Source of the DNA: JAOPZW01 sp963789015
GTDB lineage: Bacteria; Actinomycetota; Thermoleophilia; Solirubrobacterales; Solirubrobacteraceae
DNA: 64,000 bases
Assembly (NCBI GenBank): GCA_963789015.1
Contig: CAWBIU010000001.1
Span: 2,108,001-2,172,000, forward strand
Reading direction: 5' to 3'
Positions 60,487 to 64,000 of the stretch are shown piece by piece (position 1 is the first letter of the stretch; the number at the start of each line of letters is the position of its first letter). The translations under genes and the position numbers were made by a program. The notes under the pieces are model-generated. The model had not been told where the DNA came from. It saw nothing but the letters and a program-made list of their open reading frames with translations, and made no database searches.

Positions 60487-61008
60487 ATGGCCCCGCTGCG
60501 GATCGACCCGATCGCCGAGGCGCGCCGTCACTGGACGGAGCGCTGGGGCGAGGAGCCCGCGCGGCCGATGGCCGCGGTGACCTCGATCATGCGCGCGCAG
60601 CAGGTCCTGCTTGCCCGCCTCAACGATCTGCTGCGCCCGCTCGACCTCACCTTCCCCCGCTACGAGGCGCTGATGCTGCTGTCGTTCACGCGCGCCGGGG
60701 CCCTGCCGCTGGGCAAGATCGGCGAGCGCCTCCAGGTCCACCGCACGAGCGTCACGAACATCATCGACAAGCTCGAGGCGGGCGGCCATGTGCGGCGCGT
60801 GCCCCACGAGGACGACCGCCGCGCCACGCTCGCCGAGATCACCGACGCGGGCCGCGAGACGGCGCGCCGGGCGACCGAGCTGCTCAACGAGGCGGCGTTC
60901 GGGCTCGACGCCCTGGCCGACGAGGACCAGGAGTCGGTCACTGCGCTCCTGCGCGCCCTGCGTGTGGACGCGGGCGATTTCGTCGACGCCGCGCCCGTCC
61001 GTCGCTAA
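60487..61008 (+). CDS. MarR-family transcriptional regulator
   Basis: This 173-residue protein has the MarR winged helix (LTFPRYEALMLLSF, LGKIGERLQVHRTSVTNIID) and the wing DRRATLAEITDAGRE. It follows the LysR gene by 2 bases and is likely co-transcribed. Its TAA stop forms part of a -10-like TAAGAT for the downstream mutase gene, and a candidate operator follows. It could repress the mutase. Confidence 0.9.
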   Translation: MAPLRIDPIAEARRHWTERWGEEPARPMAAVTSIMRAQQVLLARLNDLLRPLDLTFPRYEALMLLSFTRAGALPLGKIGERLQVHRTSVTNIIDKLEAGGHVRRVPHEDDRRATLAEITDAGRETARRATELLNEAAFGLDALADEDQESVTALLRALRVDAGDFVDAAPVRR

Positions 61009-61044
61009 GATCGGCCGCCGGCGAGATACGAGGAAGTCCGACTT
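61006..61044 (+). promoter_or_regulatory. Promoter and AAGTC-C-GACTT dyad before icmA
   Basis: TAAGAT (61006-61011) overlaps the MarR stop codon. About 22 bases further, AAGTC-C-GACTT (61034-61044) is a perfect 5-bp dyad placed in the leader 6 bases before the mutase ATG. It is a candidate MarR-type operator or leader hairpin. Confidence 0.35.
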
Positions 61045-61050
61045 TTCACC

Positions 61051-62700
61051 ATGGCGACCGATGCGCACGTCCCGACGACCGAGGCCCAATGGCGCGAGGC
61101 CTATGCGCTGACCCCCGAGCGCGACGCGCCGTTCACGACGCTGTCGGGCATCCCGGTCAAGCCGCTGTACACCGAGGCCGACCTGCCCGACGCCGACGAG
61201 ATCGGCATGCCGGGCGGCTATCCGTTCACGCGCGGCGTGTACCCGAGCATGTACCGCGGCCGCCTGTGGACGATGCGCCAGTTCGCCGGCTTCGGGACGG
61301 CCGAGGACACCAACGCGCGCTTCCGCTACCTGCTCGACCACGGCCAGACCGGCCTGTCGACGGCGTTCGACATGCCATCGCTGATGGGCCACGACTCCGA
61401 CAGCCCGCGCTCGCTGGGCGAGGTCGGTCGCGAGGGCGTGGCCATCGACACGCTCGACGACATGACGGACCTGTTCGCCGGGATCGACCTCGGCGAGGTC
61501 AGCGTGTCGATGACCATCAACGCGCCCGCGGCGATCATGCTCGCCTTCTACGTCGTCGCGGCCGAGGCCAAGGACGTCCCGCCCGAGCGCCTGGCGGGGA
61601 CGATCCAGGCCGACATCCTCAAGGAGTACATCGCCCAGAAGGAGTGGTGCTTCCCGATCGACCCGGCGATGCGCCTGATGGGCGACATGATCGAGTGGGC
61701 GTCGGGGCACATGCCGCGCTGGCACCCGGTCTCGATCAGCGGCTACCACATCCGCGAGGCGGGATCGACCGCCGACCAGGAGCTCGCGTTCACGCTCAAG
61801 GACGGGCTCACCTACGTCCAGCAGGCCGTCGACCGCGGCCTCGACGTGGACGACTTCGCTCCCCGCCTGAGCTTCTTCTTCAACGCCCAGATCGACTTCT
61901 TCGAGGAGATCGCGAAGATCCGCGCGGCACGGCGGATCTGGGCGCGCGAGCTGCGCGACACGTTCGGCGCGCGCGACCCGCGCTCGTGGCTGATGCGCAC
62001 GCACGTGCAGACGGCGGGCGTCTCGCTGACCGCGCAGCAGCCGCTCAACAACATCGTGCGCACGGCGATCGAGGCGCTCGCCGCCGTGCTCGGCGGCACG
62101 CAGTCGCTGCACACGAACTCCTGGGACGAGGCGCTCGCCCTGCCCACCGAGGAGGCGGTGCGGATCGCGCTGCGCACGCAGCAGATCATCGCCCAGGAGA
62201 CGGGCGTCACGAACACGATCGACCCGCTCGGCGGCTCCTACCACGTCGAGGCGCTGACCGACGAGCTCGAGCGCCGCGCGTACGCCTACTTCGCGCGCAT
62301 CGACGAGCTCGGCGGGATGGTCGACGCCGTCAAGCAGAACTTCCCCCAGCGCGAGATCGCCGACGCGAGCTTCGCGCTGCAACAGGAGATCGACGCCGGC
62401 CGGCGCCAGGTCATCGGCGTCAACGCCAACCGCAACGACGACGACGGCGAGCTCCCGACGCTGCGCATCGACCCGGCGCTCGAGCAGAAGCAGATCGACC
62501 GTGTGCAGGCCGTCCGTGGCCGGCGCGACGGCGCGGCCGTCGAGCGCGAGCTCGCGCGCCTGCGCGAGGCCGCCGCGCGTGAGGACGACAACCTCATGCC
62601 GCACCTGCTCGACGCCGCGCGCGTCCACGCCACCGAGGGCGAGATCGTGCTCGCGCTGCAGGACGTCTTCGGCTCGTATCGCGAGACCCCGGTCTTCTAG
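61051..62700 (+). CDS. icmA: B12-dependent acyl-CoA mutase large subunit, isobutyryl-CoA mutase-like
   Basis: This 549-residue protein is the catalytic TIM-barrel part of the methylmalonyl-CoA mutase superfamily, without a fused B12 domain. Landmark motifs are YPSMYRGRLWTMRQFAGFG, STAFDMPSLMGHDSD, ISGYHIREAGSTADQE, TAGVSLTAQQPLNN and QSLHTNSWDEAL. The two residues that set specificity are Phe78 (in RQFAG) and Gln196 (in YIAQKEW). Methylmalonyl-CoA mutase has Tyr and Arg there; isobutyryl-CoA mutase has Phe80 and Gln198, the same pair with a constant offset of two. Isobutyryl/n-butyryl-CoA interconversion is therefore likely. The B12 subunit is encoded at 63161. Confidence 0.9.
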   Translation: MATDAHVPTTEAQWREAYALTPERDAPFTTLSGIPVKPLYTEADLPDADEIGMPGGYPFTRGVYPSMYRGRLWTMRQFAGFGTAEDTNARFRYLLDHGQTGLSTAFDMPSLMGHDSDSPRSLGEVGREGVAIDTLDDMTDLFAGIDLGEVSVSMTINAPAAIMLAFYVVAAEAKDVPPERLAGTIQADILKEYIAQKEWCFPIDPAMRLMGDMIEWASGHMPRWHPVSISGYHIREAGSTADQELAFTLKDGLTYVQQAVDRGLDVDDFAPRLSFFFNAQIDFFEEIAKIRAARRIWARELRDTFGARDPRSWLMRTHVQTAGVSLTAQQPLNNIVRTAIEALAAVLGGTQSLHTNSWDEALALPTEEAVRIALRTQQIIAQETGVTNTIDPLGGSYHVEALTDELERRAYAYFARIDELGGMVDAVKQNFPQREIADASFALQQEIDAGRRQVIGVNANRNDDDGELPTLRIDPALEQKQIDRVQAVRGRRDGAAVERELARLREAAAREDDNLMPHLLDAARVHATEGEIVLALQDVFGSYRETPVF

Positions 62701-62747
62701 GAGTCCGGCCGGTGAAGGCGGCCCTGGCGACGTCCGTAGTCAGCCGG

Positions 62748-62771
62748 TAGCCTGTGATCCGAGCCAGGAGG
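62748..62771 (+). promoter_or_regulatory. Promoter and ribosome-binding site of the cupredoxin gene
   Basis: TAGCCT (62748-62753) and AGGAGGA (62766-62771) precede the ATG at 62783. Unlike most genes nearby this one has a true leader with a strong ribosome-binding site. Confidence 0.45.
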
Positions 62772-62782
62772 AAACACCCCGC

Positions 62783-63112
62783 ATGAAGCGAATCGTCGCC
62801 CTGCTGATCGTCGCCGGCCTGCTCGCCGTCTTCGCGGTGCCCGCGCTCGCGGCCACGAAGTCGGTGAAGGTGGGCCCCCAGACGAAGTTCGGCACAAGCT
62901 CGCTGAGCATCAAGAAGGGGGACAAGGTCCGCTTCCAGTGGACCGGCAGCCTGCCGCACAACGTGCGCGTGAACAGCGGTCCGCGGAAGTTCACGATCAG
63001 CACGCGGCGCAGCGGGACGGTCACGAAGACGTTCAGCCGTGCCGGCACCTACAAGATCGTGTGCGACATCCACGCGCCCGGGATGAAGATGACGGTCCGG
63101 GTTCGCAGCTGA
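62783..63112 (+). CDS. Secreted cupredoxin (plastocyanin/azurin-like)
   Basis: This 109-residue protein has a signal peptide (IVALLIVAGLLAVFAVPALA) and a plastocyanin-like beta-sandwich. The type-1 copper ligands are readable: His in GSLPHNVRV, and Cys, His and Met in YKIVCDIHAPGMKM. It would carry single electrons outside the membrane. It sits between the two mutase subunit genes and has its own promoter, so it is probably an independent insertion and not part of the mutase system. Confidence 0.87.
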   Translation: MKRIVALLIVAGLLAVFAVPALAATKSVKVGPQTKFGTSSLSIKKGDKVRFQWTGSLPHNVRVNSGPRKFTISTRRSGTVTKTFSRAGTYKIVCDIHAPGMKMTVRVRS

Positions 63113-63160
63113 CGCACGGACCTCGCGGACCGGCCGTCACTACACTGCGGCGGCCGGTCC

Positions 63161-63583
63161 ATGTCCGCGTCGTCCACCACCGCCAAGATCCGCGTCGTCG
63201 TGGCCAAGCCTGGCCTCGACGGGCACGATCGCGGCGCGAAGATCATCGCCCGCGCGCTGCGCGACGCCGGCATGGAGGTGATCTACACCGGGCTGCACCA
63301 GACGCCCGAGCAGATCGTCGAGACGGTGATCCAGGAGGACGCCGACGCCGTCGGGCTGTCGATCCTCTCCGGAGCCCACATGACGCTCGTGCCGCGCATC
63401 GCCGAGCTGCTGCGCGAGCAGGGCGTCGACGACGTGCTGCTGACCGTCGGCGGCACGATCCCGGCGGACGACATCCCCGAGCTCAAGCGGCTCGGGGTCG
63501 CCGAGGTGTTCACCCCGGGCGCCTCGACGCAGGAGATCATCGACTTCATCCGGGGCGCCGTCGCCGAGCGTGGGGCGCGTTGA
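63161..63583 (+). CDS. icmB: Cobalamin-binding small subunit of the acyl-CoA mutase
   Basis: This 140-residue protein is the B12-binding flavodoxin-like domain. It has the DxHxxG motif in GLDGHDRGAK (axial His22), followed by SILSGAHMTL and TVGGTIPADDIPELKRLG, which complete the corrin site. It pairs with the large subunit at 61051 to form the active mutase. The ATG at 63161 is 14 bases after a -10-like TACACT (63141-63146). Confidence 0.92.
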   Translation: MSASSTTAKIRVVVAKPGLDGHDRGAKIIARALRDAGMEVIYTGLHQTPEQIVETVIQEDADAVGLSILSGAHMTLVPRIAELLREQGVDDVLLTVGGTIPADDIPELKRLGVAEVFTPGASTQEIIDFIRGAVAERGAR

Positions 63584-63605
63584 CACCGCCGGCCGCGGCG
63601 GCCGA

Positions 63606-63631
63606 TTGACTCGTCAGTCAACGTGTAGGAT
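63606..63631 (+). promoter_or_regulatory. Palindrome and -10 box before etfB
   Basis: TTGACT-CGTC-AGTCAA (63606-63621) is a perfect 6-bp dyad overlapping the -35 region. TAGGAT (63626-63631) is the -10-like element, and AGGAGG (63652-63657) lies 7 bases before the GTG. The dyad looks like a TetR-type operator of the kind used in fatty-acid degradation genes. Confidence 0.5.
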
Positions 63632-63664
63632 CCCGCAGCTTCATCCGTCACAGGAGGCCAGCAC

Positions 63665-64000
63665 GTGAAGATCTGTGTCCTCGTCAAGGAGGTGCCGGAC
63701 GCCGCGGTCCAGAAGCGGATCGACGCGTCCACCGGCCGCATCGACCGCAACGGCGAGAAGAACCTCAACCCGTACGACACGCACGCGATCGAGGCCGCGA
63801 TGCAGATCCGCGAGTCCGGCGCGGCCGAGGTCGAGGAGATCGTCGCCGTGACGATGGGGCCGGAGAGCGCCGTACGCGCGCTGCACAAGGCCGTCTCGCT
63901 CGGCGCCGACCGCTCCGTGCACCTGTCCGACGACGCGCTGGCCGGCTCCGACGTGGCCGCCACCGGCTACGCGCTCGCGCGCACGCTCGAGCGCGAGAAC
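63665..64000 (+). CDS. etfB: Electron transfer flavoprotein beta subunit, N-terminal part
   Basis: The frame runs to the end of the window and encodes the first 112 residues of EtfB: CVLVKEVPDAAVQKRID, NLNPYDTHAIEAAMQIRE, VTMGPESAVRALHKAVSLGA and the adenine-site region DDALAGSDVAATGYAL. EtfB with EtfA carries electrons from acyl-CoA dehydrogenases such as those encoded at 53192 and 57829 to the quinone pool. The GTG start is fixed by AGGAGG upstream. The 3' end is outside the window. Confidence 0.93.
   Translation, partial: MKICVLVKEVPDAAVQKRIDASTGRIDRNGEKNLNPYDTHAIEAAMQIRESGAAEVEEIVAVTMGPESAVRALHKAVSLGADRSVHLSDDALAGSDVAATGYALARTLEREN

Noticed and set aside
61051..62700. Assignment as methylmalonyl-CoA mutase
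   Set aside because: The substrate-specifying Tyr/Arg pair is replaced by Phe/Gln, and the B12 domain is a separate small protein as in isobutyryl-CoA mutase.

Overview
The window is very GC-rich, densely packed bacterial DNA with frequent GTG starts and many ATGA, GTGA or TGATG overlaps between neighbouring genes. The gene set includes an actinobacterial-type sigma-70 C-terminus, a pair of ArsA/Get3-like ATPases, a GlgC-GlgA pair, twin secreted ferritin-like proteins, an Rpf-like muralytic enzyme under a ydaO (cyclic di-AMP) riboswitch, and a B12-dependent acyl-CoA mutase. Together these point to an actinobacterium, most likely Thermoleophilia/Solirubrobacterales (Conexibacter or Solirubrobacter relatives). 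That placement is inference from protein style and gene set; no rRNA gene is present.

Layout. 1-2.2 kb: end of the principal sigma factor gene, a PilT ATPase and an HxlR regulator. 2.3-13 kb: a Tat-exported PGRP amidase (frameshifted), a two-component system, an orphan Zn/Mn-type ABC ATPase facing a Fur-family regulator, a K+/H+ antiporter, a LuxR regulator divergent from an NTF2-cupin pair. 13-21 kb: cupin plus two ArsA-like ATPases, divergent from a ParA-FtsZ operon, then a four-gene envelope operon (membrane protein, two ferritin-like proteins, L,D-transpeptidase). 21-32 kb: methyltransferases, gamma-glutamyltransferase, lipoprotein, M32 carboxypeptidase, EamA transporter, LON-domain protein, broken photolyase, nuclease-like protein and a DHFR-like reductase. 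32.5-42 kb: a very large secreted haem peroxidase with RTX-type calcium repeats, broken by seven frameshifts, a second two-component system and a secreted EEP hydrolase. 42-52.8 kb: methyltransferases, riboswitch and Rpf-like protein, acyltransferase, broken FAD oxidoreductase, MeaB GTPase, glycogen genes and a membrane-anchored cytochrome c. 52.8-53.2 kb: a gene-free repeat block. 53.2-64 kb: acyl-CoA metabolism (two acyl-CoA dehydrogenases, thiolase, mutase subunits, EtfB start), leucyl aminopeptidase, and LysR and MarR regulators.

How it fits together. The right end looks like a short-chain or branched acyl-CoA degradation region. The dehydrogenases would feed the electron transfer flavoprotein that begins at 63665, the thiolase would cleave acetoacetyl-CoA-type substrates, and the mutase would rearrange the carbon skeleton with help from the MeaB chaperone at 47491. 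The mutase large subunit carries the Phe/Gln pair typical of isobutyryl-CoA mutase instead of the Tyr/Arg pair of methylmalonyl-CoA mutase.

Two window-wide features stand out. Many genes have a TANNNT -10-like hexamer ending only 6-11 bases before the start codon, which suggests widespread leaderless transcription. Separately, five otherwise well-preserved genes carry 13 single-base frameshifts in total, so either sequence errors or recent decay affects this region.
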